Assembly: GCF_015351105.1 (NCBI RefSeq)
Contig: NZ_JADKRR010000001.1
Span: 558,001-622,000 of the forward strand
Origin: Clavibacter sp. VKM Ac-2872
GTDB lineage: Bacteria > Actinomycetota > Actinomycetes > Actinomycetales > Microbacteriaceae
Length of the DNA: 64,000 nucleotides
Reading direction: 5' to 3'
The position numbers were made by a program, and so were the translations under genes. The notes below the pieces were generated by a model, which saw only the letters and a program-made list of their open reading frames with translations, did not search any database and was not told where the DNA came from. Shown in pieces: positions 44,508 to 52,757 of this stretch (the first letter of the stretch is position 1; each line of letters begins with the position of its first letter).

Positions 44508-45446
44508 ATGGCAGGTCGCGTCTACGACGACATCACCCAGCTGGTCGGCGGCACGCCGCTCGTCCGGCTGAACCGGCTCACGGAGGGGCTCGACGCGACC
44601 GTGCTCGTGAAGCTCGAATCGCACAACCCCGCGTCCAGTGTGAAGGACCGCATCGGCGTCGCCATCATCGACGCGGCCGAGGCGGCCGGCGCACTGAAGC
44701 CCGGCGGCACGATCGTCGAGGGCACGAGCGGCAACACGGGCATCGCGCTCGCGATGGTCGGCGCGGCACGGGGGTACAAGGTCATCCTCACCATGCCCGA
44801 GACCATGAGCGTCGAGCGCCGGCTGGTGCTGCGCGCGTACGGTGCCGAGATCGTGCTGACCCCGGGCCCCGAGGGCATGCGCGGCGCGGTCGAGCGGGCC
44901 AAGCAGATCGTGGAGGAGACGCCCAACGCCATCTGGGCGCAGCAGTTCGCGAACGCGGCCAACCCGCAGAAGCACCGCGAGACCACGGCCGAGGAGGTCT
45001 GGGCGGACACCGACGGCGGCGTGGACGTGTTCATCGCGGGCGTCGGCACGGGCGGCACCATCACGGGCGTCGGCCAGGTGCTGAAGGAGCGGAAGCCGGG
45101 CGTGCAGATCGTCGCGGTCGAGCCGCTCGACTCGCCCATCCTCAACGGCGGCAAGCCCGGCCCGCACAAGATCCAGGGCATCGGCGCGAACTTCGTCCCC
45201 GAGATCCTCGACACGGAGATCTACGACGAGGTCGTCGACGTGTCGCTCGAGGACTCGATCCGCGTCTCGCGCGCGCTCGCGACCGACGAGGGCATCCTCT
45301 GCGGCATCTCGTCGGGATCCATCGTGTGGGCCGCGCTCGAGATCGCGAAGCGGCCGGAGAGCGCGGGCAAGACCATCGTGGCGATCGTGTGCGACTACGG
45401 CGAGCGGTACCTCTCCACCGTGCTGTTCGACGACCTGCGCGACTAG
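44508..45446 (+). CDS. cysK: cysteine synthase A (O-acetylserine sulfhydrylase)
   Basis: A PLP enzyme that makes cysteine from O-acetylserine and sulfide. The 312-residue product has the PLP lysine in [11 protein letters not shown], the substrate loop [11 protein letters not shown] and the phosphate-binding GTGGTITG. The C-terminus is of normal length. TAGGCT at 44437-44442 is a -10 candidate and GAAGGTGG at 44494-44501 a ribosome site. cysE starts two bases after the stop, so the two enzymes of cysteine synthesis are made together; CysK and CysE form a complex in many bacteria. Confidence 0.96.
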   Translation: MAGRVYDDITQLVGGTPLVRLNRLTEGLDATVLVKLESHNPASSVKDRIGVAIIDAAEAAGALKPGGTIVEGTSGNTGIALAMVGAARGYKVILTMPETMSVERRLVLRAYGAEIVLTPGPEGMRGAVERAKQIVEETPNAIWAQQFANAANPQKHRETTAEEVWADTDGGVDVFIAGVGTGGTITGVGQVLKERKPGVQIVAVEPLDSPILNGGKPGPHKIQGIGANFVPEILDTEIYDEVVDVSLEDSIRVSRALATDEGILCGISSGSIVWAALEIAKRPESAGKTIVAIVCDYGERYLSTVLFDDLRD

Positions 45447-45448
45447 GC

Positions 45449-46033
45449 GTGGGGATCGTCGCCCGGGTCGTCGAGGACCTCCGCACCGCCCGTGCGCATG
45501 ATCCGGCCGCGCGCGGGTACCTGGAGATGGTGCTCGGCTACCCGGGCCTGCACGCCGTGTGGCTGCACCGGGTGTCGCACGCGCTGTGGCGGCGACGGCT
45601 GCGGCTCGCGGCGCGGCTGCTCGCCCAGGTCGGGCGGGCGCTGACCGGGGTGGAGATCCACCCGGGCGCGCGCATCGGCCGGCGGCTGTTCATCGACCAC
45701 GGCATGGGCGTCGTGATCGGCGCGACGGCCGAGGTCGGCGACGACGTGCTGATGTACCACGGCGTCACGCTCGGCGGGAAGAGCCTCGTGCACGGCAAGC
45801 GGCACCCGACGGTCGGCGACGGCGTCACCATCGGCGCCGGCGCGAAGCTGCTCGGGCCCATCACGGTCGGCGCGGGCAGTGTCATCGGCGCCAACGCGGT
45901 GGTCGTGAAGGACGCGCCCGCGGGATCCGTGCTCACGGGCATCCCCGCGGTCGAGACCGGGAAGCGGGCCGGGCGAGAGCCGGACGCGCACGTCGATCCC
46001 GCGTTCTTCGTCGATCCCGGGATCTACATCTGA
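45449..46033 (+). CDS. cysE: serine O-acetyltransferase
   Basis: The enzyme acetylates serine with acetyl-CoA to feed CysK. The 194-residue short form has a small helical N-terminal part and a left-handed beta-helix with [18 protein letters not shown], the catalytic histidine-containing block, and the acetyl-CoA loop [20 protein letters not shown]. The C-terminus ends DPGIYI, an isoleucine tail as used by CysE to enter the CysK active site. The GTG start is two bases after cysK, and its stop shares one base with the ATG of the methyltransferase gene. Confidence 0.95.
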   Translation: MGIVARVVEDLRTARAHDPAARGYLEMVLGYPGLHAVWLHRVSHALWRRRLRLAARLLAQVGRALTGVEIHPGARIGRRLFIDHGMGVVIGATAEVGDDVLMYHGVTLGGKSLVHGKRHPTVGDGVTIGAGAKLLGPITVGAGSVIGANAVVVKDAPAGSVLTGIPAVETGKRAGREPDAHVDPAFFVDPGIYI

Positions 46034-46689
46034 TGACCGAGCCCGACGGCCCGGAGGCGGCGCCCACGCACGAGCACAGCACGCACGGCGTCGGGCCCTG
46101 GCCGGGCGGCCCCGAGGCGTGGCCCGACGAGCCGCACCTGGATCCCGAGCTGCTGGAGCGCGGCGACACCCGCAACGTGATCGACCGCTACCGCTACTGG
46201 CGCATGGAGGCGATCGTCGCCGACCTCGACCAGCACCGGCACCCGTTCCACGTGGCCATAGAGAACTGGCAGCACGACATGAACATTGGGTCGATCGTGC
46301 GGAGCGCCAACGCGTTCGCCGCCGACACGGTGCACATCGTCGGACGGCGCCGCTGGAACAAGCGCGGGGCGATGGTCACCGACCGGTACCAGCACGTCGT
46401 GCACCACGCGACCATCGCCGACCTCGTGGAGTGGGCGCGCGGCGAGGGCCTGCCGATCGTCGCGATCGACAACGTCGACGGATCCGTGCTGCTCGAGACC
46501 ACCCGCCTGCCCGAGGGCTGCGTGCTCGTCTTCGGCCAGGAGGGCCCGGGCCTCAGCGACGAGGCGGTGGCCGCGGCCGACGTGACCGTCGCCATCTCGC
46601 AGTTCGGATCCACGCGCTCCATCAACGCGTCGGCGGCCGCCGCGGTCGTGATGCACGCGTGGATCACCCAGCACGTGTCGTTCGGCTGA
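46033..46689 (+). CDS. TrmH/SpoU-family RNA 2'-O-methyltransferase
   Basis: A SPOUT-fold methyltransferase of 218 residues that uses S-adenosylmethionine to methylate ribose in tRNA or rRNA. The three SpoU motifs are present: NIGSIVRSANAF, FGQEGPGLSD and ISQFGSTRSINASAAAAVVM. The first 45 residues are a variable tail. Its ATG overlaps the cysE stop by one base (TGATG), so it is translated with the cysteine genes; the reason for the linkage is not known, although it recurs in Actinobacteria. Confidence 0.88.
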   Translation: MTEPDGPEAAPTHEHSTHGVGPWPGGPEAWPDEPHLDPELLERGDTRNVIDRYRYWRMEAIVADLDQHRHPFHVAIENWQHDMNIGSIVRSANAFAADTVHIVGRRRWNKRGAMVTDRYQHVVHHATIADLVEWARGEGLPIVAIDNVDGSVLLETTRLPEGCVLVFGQEGPGLSDEAVAAADVTVAISQFGSTRSINASAAAAVVMHAWITQHVSFG

Positions 46690-46720
46690 CACGCGGCATG
46701 GCGCCTGCCAGGATGTCCCG

Positions 46721-47296
46721 GTGATGGACGACCGCGACCGCCGCCGACCCGATGTGACCGCCGTGGAGATCGTGGGCGGGCGGACGCCGCTCACGGTCGG
46801 GTTGCAGGCGCACGACCCCGCGTGGTCGGAGGCCTACCGCGAGCACCGGGAGCGGATCACCGCGGTGCTGGGCGACGACGCGCTCGCCGTCGAGCACATC
46901 GGCTCCACGTCCGTCCCGGGCCTCGCGGCGAAGCCCATCGTCGACATCGTGCTCGTGGTGGCGGACATCACGGCCGAGGAGGACCACGTCGAGCGCCTCG
47001 TCGCCGCCGGATACGACCTGCGCGTCCGCGAGCCGGGGCATCGCCTCGTGAAGACGCCCGCGCGGGACGTCCACGTGCACGTCTACGAGCACGGTGACCC
47101 CGCCGTCGAGGCGTACCTGCTGCTCCGCGACCGGCTGCGCTCCGACGAGGCCGACCGCGAGCTCTACGAGCGCACGAAGCGGGAGCTCATGACCCGGCGG
47201 TGGGAGTCGATGGACGCCTACGCGGATGCGAAGACCGAGGTGATCCAGGGCATCCTGGCCCGCGCTCGGGCGGCGCGCGGATCCCGTCCGGCCTGA
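46721..47296 (+). CDS. GrpB-family (nucleotidyltransferase-fold) protein
   Basis: The 191-residue product belongs to the GrpB/UPF0157 family: VGLQAHDPAWSEAYREHRER, then VEHIGSTSVPGLAAKPIVDI with the GS and paired acidic residues of the nucleotidyltransferase fold. The family is linked to dephospho-CoA kinase in some proteins, but stand-alone function is unknown. CAGGAT lies six bases before the GTG at 46721, favouring this start over the ATG three bases on. Confidence 0.85.
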   Translation: MMDDRDRRRPDVTAVEIVGGRTPLTVGLQAHDPAWSEAYREHRERITAVLGDDALAVEHIGSTSVPGLAAKPIVDIVLVVADITAEEDHVERLVAAGYDLRVREPGHRLVKTPARDVHVHVYEHGDPAVEAYLLLRDRLRSDEADRELYERTKRELMTRRWESMDAYADAKTEVIQGILARARAARGSRPA

Positions 47297-47306
47297 GCCC
47301 GCGCGG

Positions 47307-47708
47307 CTAGCCGAACGGCCACTCCGCGTGCGTGTGCGGCACCGCGACCACCTGCACGTCGTCCTCGTAGACGATGCGGCCGGGCGTGCGGGTGCGCAGC
47401 TCGTGCCACGGCACGTCGTGCCGGTCGAGGAGGTCGAGGTACTCGCGCGTGACGGCGAGGAGGTCGACGGCGTCGACGCGGAACCAGGCGCGCGCCCGCG
47501 GGTTGAGCGTGCGGTCGTAGCAGCCGGGGATCACCGTGGAGGGATCCGCGTACGCCGCGTTCATATGCGCGTTGGAGGCCGCGATCCAGGCCATCTCCTG
47601 CTCGGATAGGCGGCTCTCGTCACGCAGGCCGTTCGCGAGGGCGAAGACGCCGGGGAAGGTGCCGTGGCGGTTGGGGGCGGCGCTCTGGAAGCGCACGAAC
47701 TCGGGCAT
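47307..47708 (-). CDS. 133-residue conserved protein, paralog 1
   Basis: The product begins MPEFVRFQSAAPNRHGTFPG and contains ADPSTVIPGCYD, then DRHDVPWHELRTRTPGRIVY. It is 133 residues long, exactly as the paralog at 48764, and most positions agree. The first ~50 residues contain a possible short helix FALANGLR. I recognise no named family. TACCCT (47715-47720, reverse strand) is six bases before the ATG. The two paralogs flank the secreted four-cysteine protein gene. Confidence 0.75.
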   Translation of the reverse strand: MPEFVRFQSAAPNRHGTFPGVFALANGLRDESRLSEQEMAWIAASNAHMNAAYADPSTVIPGCYDRTLNPRARAWFRVDAVDLLAVTREYLDLLDRHDVPWHELRTRTPGRIVYEDDVQVVAVPHTHAEWPFG

Positions 47709-47787
47709 CCGGCGAGGGTAGCCCAGGGCGCTGGCCGTCCACGGGTGGCGGCCGGGCCTGTCTGGCTGGATCACCGACCTCGGACGA

Positions 47788-47829
47788 CCGAGGGCCGGGC
47801 GGGAGAGGATCCTCCCGCCCGGCCCTCGG
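47788..47829 (-). terminator. hairpin terminator after the secreted-protein gene
   Basis: A perfect 18-base inverted repeat (47788-47805 and 47812-47829) with a six-base loop lies 40 bases downstream of the stop of the reverse-strand secreted-protein gene. Confidence 0.82.
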
Positions 47830-47867
47830 CCGGTGCCGCGCGCGTCAGGGACGCGCAGTCGGACGCA

Positions 47868-48626
47868 TCAACCGCAGTGCGACTGCCAGAACTGGGGGAT
47901 CCTGATGTAGAAGCCCCGGCCGTGGCAGATGCCGTTGGTCTTGACGATCTCCATGACCCCACCCATCGCCGCCGCCATCAGGACGCAGCTGATCTTCGAG
48001 AGGTCAGGGAAGGCGGCGCAGATGGCGCCGACGGCGGCGGCGGCACCGGCGGTGAGGAGCCCGCGGAGCCACGCGTTGTTGATGTAGAGCTCCCGGTGGT
48101 CGATGGTGACGTGGATGTGGGGGACGAACTTGGTCCACCAGTGCTTGCTCTCCGTCACCGGCGCGCCGGCGGCCAGCGGGGTCGGGTGGTAGGAGGTGGT
48201 GCTGTCGAGCGCGGCGGCGACCTGGTCGTCCGAGGACGCGGTCTTGAACGCCTGGACGGTCGCCGCCATCTTCGGGTCGGCCTCGGCGGACGCGCGGAGC
48301 TCCGCGCCGGCCTTGGCCTGGGCGGCCTCCTCCGCGGGCGTCAGGTCCAGCCACTTGTCGAGGTGGTGACCCGCGACGGTCAGGCCGGTCTTGCCGACCG
48401 CCGTCATGTCGGCGTCGGAGATCTTGCCGGCGTTGACGTCGTCGAGGAAGTGGCCGTGCTCGAGGGACGCGGCGACGCGCTCCTGGGGGGACGTGGGGCC
48501 GGCGGCGAACGCTCCGCTGCCGGGGGCTGCGACGACGAGGCCGAGGGCCGCGACGACGGTGAGCGCGGTGGTCACGAGCATCTTGCGCGGGGTGAGGGAC
48601 CGGGTGGCCCTCGAACGGGTGGACAT
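47868..48626 (-). CDS. secreted protein with cysteine-bracketed hydrophobic C-terminus
   Basis: The 252-residue product has a signal peptide (basic start, hydrophobic 17-36, cleavage near GAFAA at about 42). A soluble helical region (residues 45-160) follows. The C-terminal 80 residues then hold WWTKFVPHIHVTI, an alanine/glycine-rich hydrophobic stretch (188-230), and four cysteines at 203, 214, 234 and 251. This resembles a recurrent but uncharacterised actinobacterial secreted-protein layout; a toxin or bacteriocin role is possible but unproven. AAGGAGG lies just before the ATG, unlike its leaderless neighbours. It is flanked by two paralogous genes. Confidence 0.7.
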   Translation of the reverse strand: MSTRSRATRSLTPRKMLVTTALTVVAALGLVVAAPGSGAFAAGPTSPQERVAASLEHGHFLDDVNAGKISDADMTAVGKTGLTVAGHHLDKWLDLTPAEEAAQAKAGAELRASAEADPKMAATVQAFKTASSDDQVAAALDSTTSYHPTPLAAGAPVTESKHWWTKFVPHIHVTIDHRELYINNAWLRGLLTAGAAAAVGAICAAFPDLSKISCVLMAAAMGGVMEIVKTNGICHGRGFYIRIPQFWQSHCG

Positions 48627-48763
48627 GGTGATGTGCCTCCTTGTGTGCGGTGTCGGTCACCGCACTCAGAAGGTAGGAGCGGGGAGTCGGCTGTGCGGGT
48701 AGTCCCCAGTCGCGCAGGTGAAGACCAGACGAACGACTAGGGAAAGCGCTGCACCGCCGTCGT

Positions 48764-49165
48764 CTAGCGGAACGGCCAGTCGTCGATCGTGTGCGCGGTC
48801 GCGATCACCTGCACGCCGTCGGCGTAGACGATCCGGCCGGGCGTGCGGGTGCGCAGCTCCTGCCAGGGGACGTCGTGCCGGTCGAGGAGGGCGAGGTACT
48901 CCGCCGTGAAGGCGAGGAGGTCCGTGGCGTCGGCCAGGAACCAGGCGCGCGCCCCGGGATTCTTGTCGCGGTCGTAGCAGTCGGGATCGACGGAGCGCGG
49001 ATCCGCGTAGGCCTCGGCGGCGCGCGCGTTCGCGGCGTCCATCCACTCGGCCTCCTCTGCGGAGAGGATGCCGCTCAGCCGCAGGCCGTTCGCCAGCGCG
49101 AAGACGCCGGGGAACGTGCCGCGGCGGTTGGGCACGGCGCTCTGGAAGCGGACGTAGTCGGGCAT
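48764..49165 (-). CDS. 133-residue conserved protein, paralog 2
   Basis: The product begins MPDYVRFQSAVPNRRGTFPG and ends TAHTIDDWPFR. It matches paralog 1 (47307-47708) along its entire length, with the same length and the shared block DRHDVPW(Q/H)ELRTRTPGRIVY. TAGCAT (49172-49177, reverse strand) is six bases before the ATG. Three phased direct repeats lie 45-105 bases upstream of the start. Function unknown. Confidence 0.75.
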   Translation of the reverse strand: MPDYVRFQSAVPNRRGTFPGVFALANGLRLSGILSAEEAEWMDAANARAAEAYADPRSVDPDCYDRDKNPGARAWFLADATDLLAFTAEYLALLDRHDVPWQELRTRTPGRIVYADGVQVIATAHTIDDWPFR

Positions 49166-49210
49166 GCGGCGATGCTAGGGAGACGGGCTGCGGATCCGAC
49201 CGGGCGGGGG

Positions 49211-49269
49211 CGGAGCGGACATCCGGACGCGCGGAGCGGACATCCGGACGGTCCTCGGCGGACATCCGG
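49211..49269. repeat. three phased direct repeats GCGGACATCCGG
   Basis: The 12-mer occurs at 49215-49226, 49236-49247 and 49258-49269, with starts 21 and 22 bases apart, two helical turns. Copies one and two are identical over 19 bases (49211-49229 and 49232-49250). The array lies between the divergent starts of paralog 2 (49165) and the RidA-like gene (49337), upstream of both. Confidence 0.75.
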
Positions 49270-49336
49270 CGACCGACCCGGGGATGGGAGGCTGGTGAGG
49301 CCGCGGGTATCCGCCCGCGTGCGAGACGGGAGATGC

Positions 49337-49741
49337 ATGACCGCCGTGACCCTGATCCGCTCCGCCGCCCTCTCCGGGGTCGCCGAGTACGCCTACGCGG
49401 CGACCGCCCCCGCCGAGGCGCGGCTCGTCTTCCTCGCGGGATCGTGCCCGCTCGACGCGGACGGCCGGACCGTGGGGATCGGCGACCCCGCCGCGCAGGC
49501 CGCGCGCTGCGTCGAGAACCTGCGCCTCGCGCTCGAGGCCGCGGGCGCGACGCTCGCCGACCTGGTGAGCACGCGCGTGCTCGTCGCCTCCGGCAGGCAG
49601 GCCGACCTCGTGGCCGCGTGGGAGGTCGTGCGCGACGCCCTCGCCCCGCACGATCCGCCGAGCACGCTGCTCGGCGTCACCGTGCTCGGCTACGACGACC
49701 AGCTCGTCGAGGTCGAGGCCGTCGCGGCCGTCGTCGACTGA
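49337..49741 (+). CDS. RidA/YjgF-family protein
   Basis: The 134-residue product has the RidA fold with FLAGSCPLDADGRTVGIGD and ENLRLALEAAGATLADLVST, followed by the variable VEVEAVA end. RidA members hydrolyse reactive enamine/imine intermediates, but the arginine that marks archetypal RidA is not clear here, so it may belong to another Rid subgroup. ATG at 49337 gives the proper length; an ATG four bases upstream is out of frame. A GGGAGATG sequence just before could act as the ribosome site. Confidence 0.8.
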   Translation: MTAVTLIRSAALSGVAEYAYAATAPAEARLVFLAGSCPLDADGRTVGIGDPAAQAARCVENLRLALEAAGATLADLVSTRVLVASGRQADLVAAWEVVRDALAPHDPPSTLLGVTVLGYDDQLVEVEAVAAVVD

Positions 49742-49790
49742 GCGGCCCGCGGATCACCGGACGTCACCCGGGTGCGCGCCTGACCACCCG

Positions 49791-49949
49791 TCACCGGCGT
49801 GGGCGCGCCTCCCGCATGGCGAGCACGCCCATGGAGGCGGCGAGCGCGACGGACGCGGCGGCGAGCGCCCACTGGTCCGACAGCGCGGTCGCGACGGCGG
49901 CGACGAGGAATGCGGCGACGGCGATCCACCAGAGTGCGACGCGGTTCAT
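49791..49949 (-). CDS. 52-residue two-helix membrane protein
   Basis: The product starts MNRVALWWIAVAAFLVAAVA and has two hydrophobic segments split by SDQW, with a basic tail REARPRR. GGGAGG lies nine bases before the ATG and fixes this start over an upstream one. No family is recognised. It is a single small gene convergent with the RidA-like gene. Confidence 0.65.
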   Translation of the reverse strand: MNRVALWWIAVAAFLVAAVATALSDQWALAAASVALAASMGVLAMREARPRR

Positions 49950-50060
49950 GTCCGACCTCCCTGAGCGGTCGAGCATCGCCGCCCGCATCCAGGGTGCCGC
50001 CCGCCCCGGTCGCGGACAAGCGTCGGACGGGAACGGGGGCGCGAGTTCCCGGAGGGCGGC

Positions 50061-51062
50061 TCAGAGGGCGGCGGCGCGCCAGGCCGTGATCTCGTCCGCG
50101 AGCTCCGCCTTGCGCGCGGGCGAGGCGAACGAGGCCTCCACCGAGTTGCGGGCGAGGAGCGCGACGGCGTCGTCGTCGAACGCGTGGGCCACGCGCAGCT
50201 GGCGCAGGTTCTCGCCGAGGTAGCCGCCGAAGTAGGCGGGGTCGTCGCTGTTCACGGTCGCGAGCACGCCGCGCGCGAGCAGCTCGGGCAGCGCGTGCTC
50301 GTCGAGCGTCTCGTTCACGCCGAGGCGCACGTTCGAGAGCGGGCAGACGGTGAGCGGGATCCGCTCGGCGACGAGCCGGTCGACGAGCGCGGGATCCTCG
50401 AGGCAGCGCACCCCGTGGTCCACCCGCTCCACGTGCAGCAGATCGAGCGCCTCGTGGATGTAGGCCGGCGGCCCCTCCTCGCCCGCGTGCGCGACCGCGT
50501 GCAGGCCGAGCTCGCGGGCGCGCGCGAAGACGTCGACGAACAGGGAAGGCGGGTAGCCGACCTCGGCCGAGTCGAGGCCCACGGCGAGCAGCTCGTGCGC
50601 GCGGTCGGCGACCGACTCGAGCGTCGCCATCGCCTCCGCGACCGGCCGGTCGCGGAGGAAGCTGAGGATCAAGCCGCCGGAGATGCCGTGGCGCACGCGG
50701 GCATCGCGGAGGGCATCGAGCAGTCCGTCGAGCACGTCGTCGACGGGCACGCCGCGGGTCGTGTGCGCCTGGGGGTCGAACGACATCTCGACGTGACGGA
50801 TCCCGTCGGCCGCGGCCCGCTCGAGGTACGCGGCGGCGAGGTCGTGGAAGTCGCGGCGCGTGCGGAGGACGGCGGTGCACGCGTAGTAGAGGTCGAGGAA
50901 CGACTGCAGGTCGGTGAACGCGTAGCGCGAGCGGAGGTCCTCGATGCCCGCGTACGGCAGCGCGACGCCGTTGCGCTCGGCCAGCTCGAACACCAGCTCC
51001 GGTTCGAGCGTGCCCTCCACGTGCAGGTGCAGCTCGGCGGTGGGCGGGAGCGTGGAGATCAT
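50061..51062 (-). CDS. adenosine/adenine deaminase
   Basis: A zinc amidohydrolase of 333 residues that removes ammonia from adenosine or adenine. The first metal motif is HLHVEGTL (residues 11-18), the later ones are HAGEE and the NSDDPAYFGGY block with the metal aspartate. EVGYPPSLF rather than the adenosine deaminase EHRGPGGF-type block points to the adenine-deaminase branch. TAGCGT (51069-51074, reverse strand) is six bases before the ATG. No purine transporter is adjacent. Confidence 0.88.
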   Translation of the reverse strand: MISTLPPTAELHLHVEGTLEPELVFELAERNGVALPYAGIEDLRSRYAFTDLQSFLDLYYACTAVLRTRRDFHDLAAAYLERAAADGIRHVEMSFDPQAHTTRGVPVDDVLDGLLDALRDARVRHGISGGLILSFLRDRPVAEAMATLESVADRAHELLAVGLDSAEVGYPPSLFVDVFARARELGLHAVAHAGEEGPPAYIHEALDLLHVERVDHGVRCLEDPALVDRLVAERIPLTVCPLSNVRLGVNETLDEHALPELLARGVLATVNSDDPAYFGGYLGENLRQLRVAHAFDDDAVALLARNSVEASFASPARKAELADEITAWRAAAL

Positions 51063-51140
51063 TCGTCCACGCTAACGGGCGGGAAGCGGGGCGACCGCCG
51101 GGTCGGACGCGGGGCGGGCGACCGCTCGTAGGCTCGTCGG

Positions 51141-51404
51141 ATGGAGGCGTTCGAGGTCACGGTGCTCGGGGAGCGGTGGCGCATCGCCGAGCGCGAGCCC
51201 AGGGGTGCGACTCCGTCCTACGACCTCGACTGGCTGGACGGGCCGGCGGACGGCACGTACGGGTTCACGGTCGGCGGAGCGCCGCGCACGCCACAGCAGC
51301 TGATCGCCGAAGCGACCGCGTTCGTGGAGGGCTTCTCCGAGCCGGGCGGGATCGGCGAGGACTTCCCGGGCTTCGTCCCCGCCCGCTTCCGCGAGGCAGG
51401 GTGA
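51141..51404 (+). CDS. 87-residue hypothetical protein
   Basis: The product begins MEAFEVTVLGERWRIAEREP and has a small alpha/beta look with a C-terminal helix (QQLIAEATAFVEGF). No family is recognised. TAGGCT (51129-51134) sits six bases before the ATG and supports it as a real leaderless gene. It is divergent from the deaminase gene. Confidence 0.6.
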   Translation: MEAFEVTVLGERWRIAEREPRGATPSYDLDWLDGPADGTYGFTVGGAPRTPQQLIAEATAFVEGFSEPGGIGEDFPGFVPARFREAG

Positions 51405-51453
51405 CGCCGGCCGGCGCCGCTCCGGCCCGCGACCCGTCTGCGAGCATGGCCGC

Positions 51454-51897
51454 ATGGATCCCGACGCCGAGCCCGACCTCGTCCCCGAGCTGCTGGTCAC
51501 CGACCTCGCCGCGAGCCTCGCGTTCTGGCGCGACCTCTGCGGCTTCCAGGTGCGGTACGACCGCCCGGACGAGGGGTTCGCGTACATCGCCCGCGGCGGC
51601 GCGCACCTCATGCTCGAGCAGACGGGGATCATCCGGAACTGGGTGACGGGCCCGCTGGAGCGGCCGTTCGGGCGGGGGATCAACTTCCAGATCGCCGTCG
51701 AGGACGCCGACGTCCTGGCGGAGGCGCTCGCCGCGGCGGGCGTCGCCCTCTTCCTCGAGCCGGAGACGACCTGGTACCGGATCGACGACGAGGAGACCGG
51801 CGTGCGCCAGTTCCTCGTGCAGGATCCCGACGGCTACCTCGTGCGCTTCCAGTCGTCGATCGGGCAGCGGCCGGCGGAGGATCCGGCGGCCGACTGA
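51454..51897 (+). CDS. bleomycin-resistance-like VOC protein
   Basis: The 147-residue product has the glyoxalase/bleomycin-resistance fold: VPELLVTDLAASLAFWRDLC, GGAHLMLEQTG and DPDGYLVRFQSSIG. It lacks a complete metal-ligand set, as in binding-only resistance proteins that sequester drugs. GAGCAT lies six bases before the ATG, a weak leaderless signal. The ligand is unknown. Confidence 0.8.
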   Translation: MDPDAEPDLVPELLVTDLAASLAFWRDLCGFQVRYDRPDEGFAYIARGGAHLMLEQTGIIRNWVTGPLERPFGRGINFQIAVEDADVLAEALAAAGVALFLEPETTWYRIDDEETGVRQFLVQDPDGYLVRFQSSIGQRPAEDPAAD

Positions 51898-51992
51898 CGC
51901 TGTCGGCGCCCGGAGCGACCGCCGGCGCGGACGGCCGGGATCTCATCCCTCCGGTCGAGCCGCGCGGAGGATCCACCGGCCACGCTGGGAGC

Positions 51993-52757
51993 ATGCCCTC
52001 CGACGCGACCGTGATCCACCGGGACGAGCCCGCCACCCCGAGCAGCGAGCGGGCCGAGGCCGCGGACGTCCCCCGGGCATCGCTCGGCCCGCGTGCGATC
52101 GTCCTGATCCTCGCGGCCCTGCTGATCGTCACGGTCGTCGTGTTCGGCGCGGTGCTGGTCGGGCTCCTGCTCGTCCCCGGTGCCCGCGCGGCATTCGTCC
52201 CGGTGATGGCGGCGGCGCTCCTCGTGCACCCGGCGTCGATGCTCCTGACGCTGCACGTGGGTCTGCGCCGGGCGAGGAGCGGGTGGCGCGCGATCGGGCT
52301 GCGGCGGCCCACCGTCCGGATGCTGCACCTGCTCTGGCAGGTCCCGACGATCCTGGTCCTGCTCCTCCTGGTCCAGGGGCTCGCCCTGCTCCTCACCGGG
52401 GATCCCGCGACCGAGGGGCGTGCGGTCGACACGCTCGTCGCGGACACGGCGCCCGTCGTGGTCGCCGTCCTCATCGGCGTCGTCCTCCTCACCCCGCTCT
52501 GGGAGGAGGTCGTCTTCCGCGGCCTCGTCCGCGGCGGGCTCCGCCGACGCCTCGGCCCGGTGGCGGCATCCCTGCTCGGCGCCATGATCTTCGCGGCGTG
52601 CCACGGGGTGCCCGTGCTGCTGCCCTACATGCTGACGCTGGGCCTGTCGCTCGCCTACCTGCGCGAGTTCCACCGCACCCTGTGGGCGCCGCTGTGCATG
52701 CACGTCGTCGTGAACGGACTGGCGACGGGAGTCGCGCTGGCCGCCCTGCACGCGTGA
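51993..52757 (+). CDS. CPBP-family intramembrane protease
   Basis: The 254-residue protein has about seven hydrophobic segments and the CPBP (CAAX-protease/bacteriocin-processing) motifs: WEEVVFRGLVRGG with the paired glutamates and arginine, FAACHG with the histidine of motif 2, and HVVVNGLA at the end. Members act inside the membrane; some confer bacteriocin immunity. A poor CACGCT hexamer is six bases before the ATG. Its 3' end abuts the remains of the MFS pseudogene. Confidence 0.85.
   Translation: MPSDATVIHRDEPATPSSERAEAADVPRASLGPRAIVLILAALLIVTVVVFGAVLVGLLLVPGARAAFVPVMAAALLVHPASMLLTLHVGLRRARSGWRAIGLRRPTVRMLHLLWQVPTILVLLLLVQGLALLLTGDPATEGRAVDTLVADTAPVVVAVLIGVVLLTPLWEEVVFRGLVRGGLRRRLGPVAASLLGAMIFAACHGVPVLLPYMLTLGLSLAYLREFHRTLWAPLCMHVVVNGLATGVALAALHA

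Noticed and set aside
47868-48626. Secreted protein considered as a lantibiotic precursor like michiganin
   Set aside because: It is 252 residues with a Sec-type signal peptide, and no lanthionine synthetase or leader-type sequence is nearby.
49211-49269. Repeat array considered as a CRISPR
   Set aside because: Only three 12-19 base repeats with 2-10 base gaps; no spacers of CRISPR length and no cas genes.
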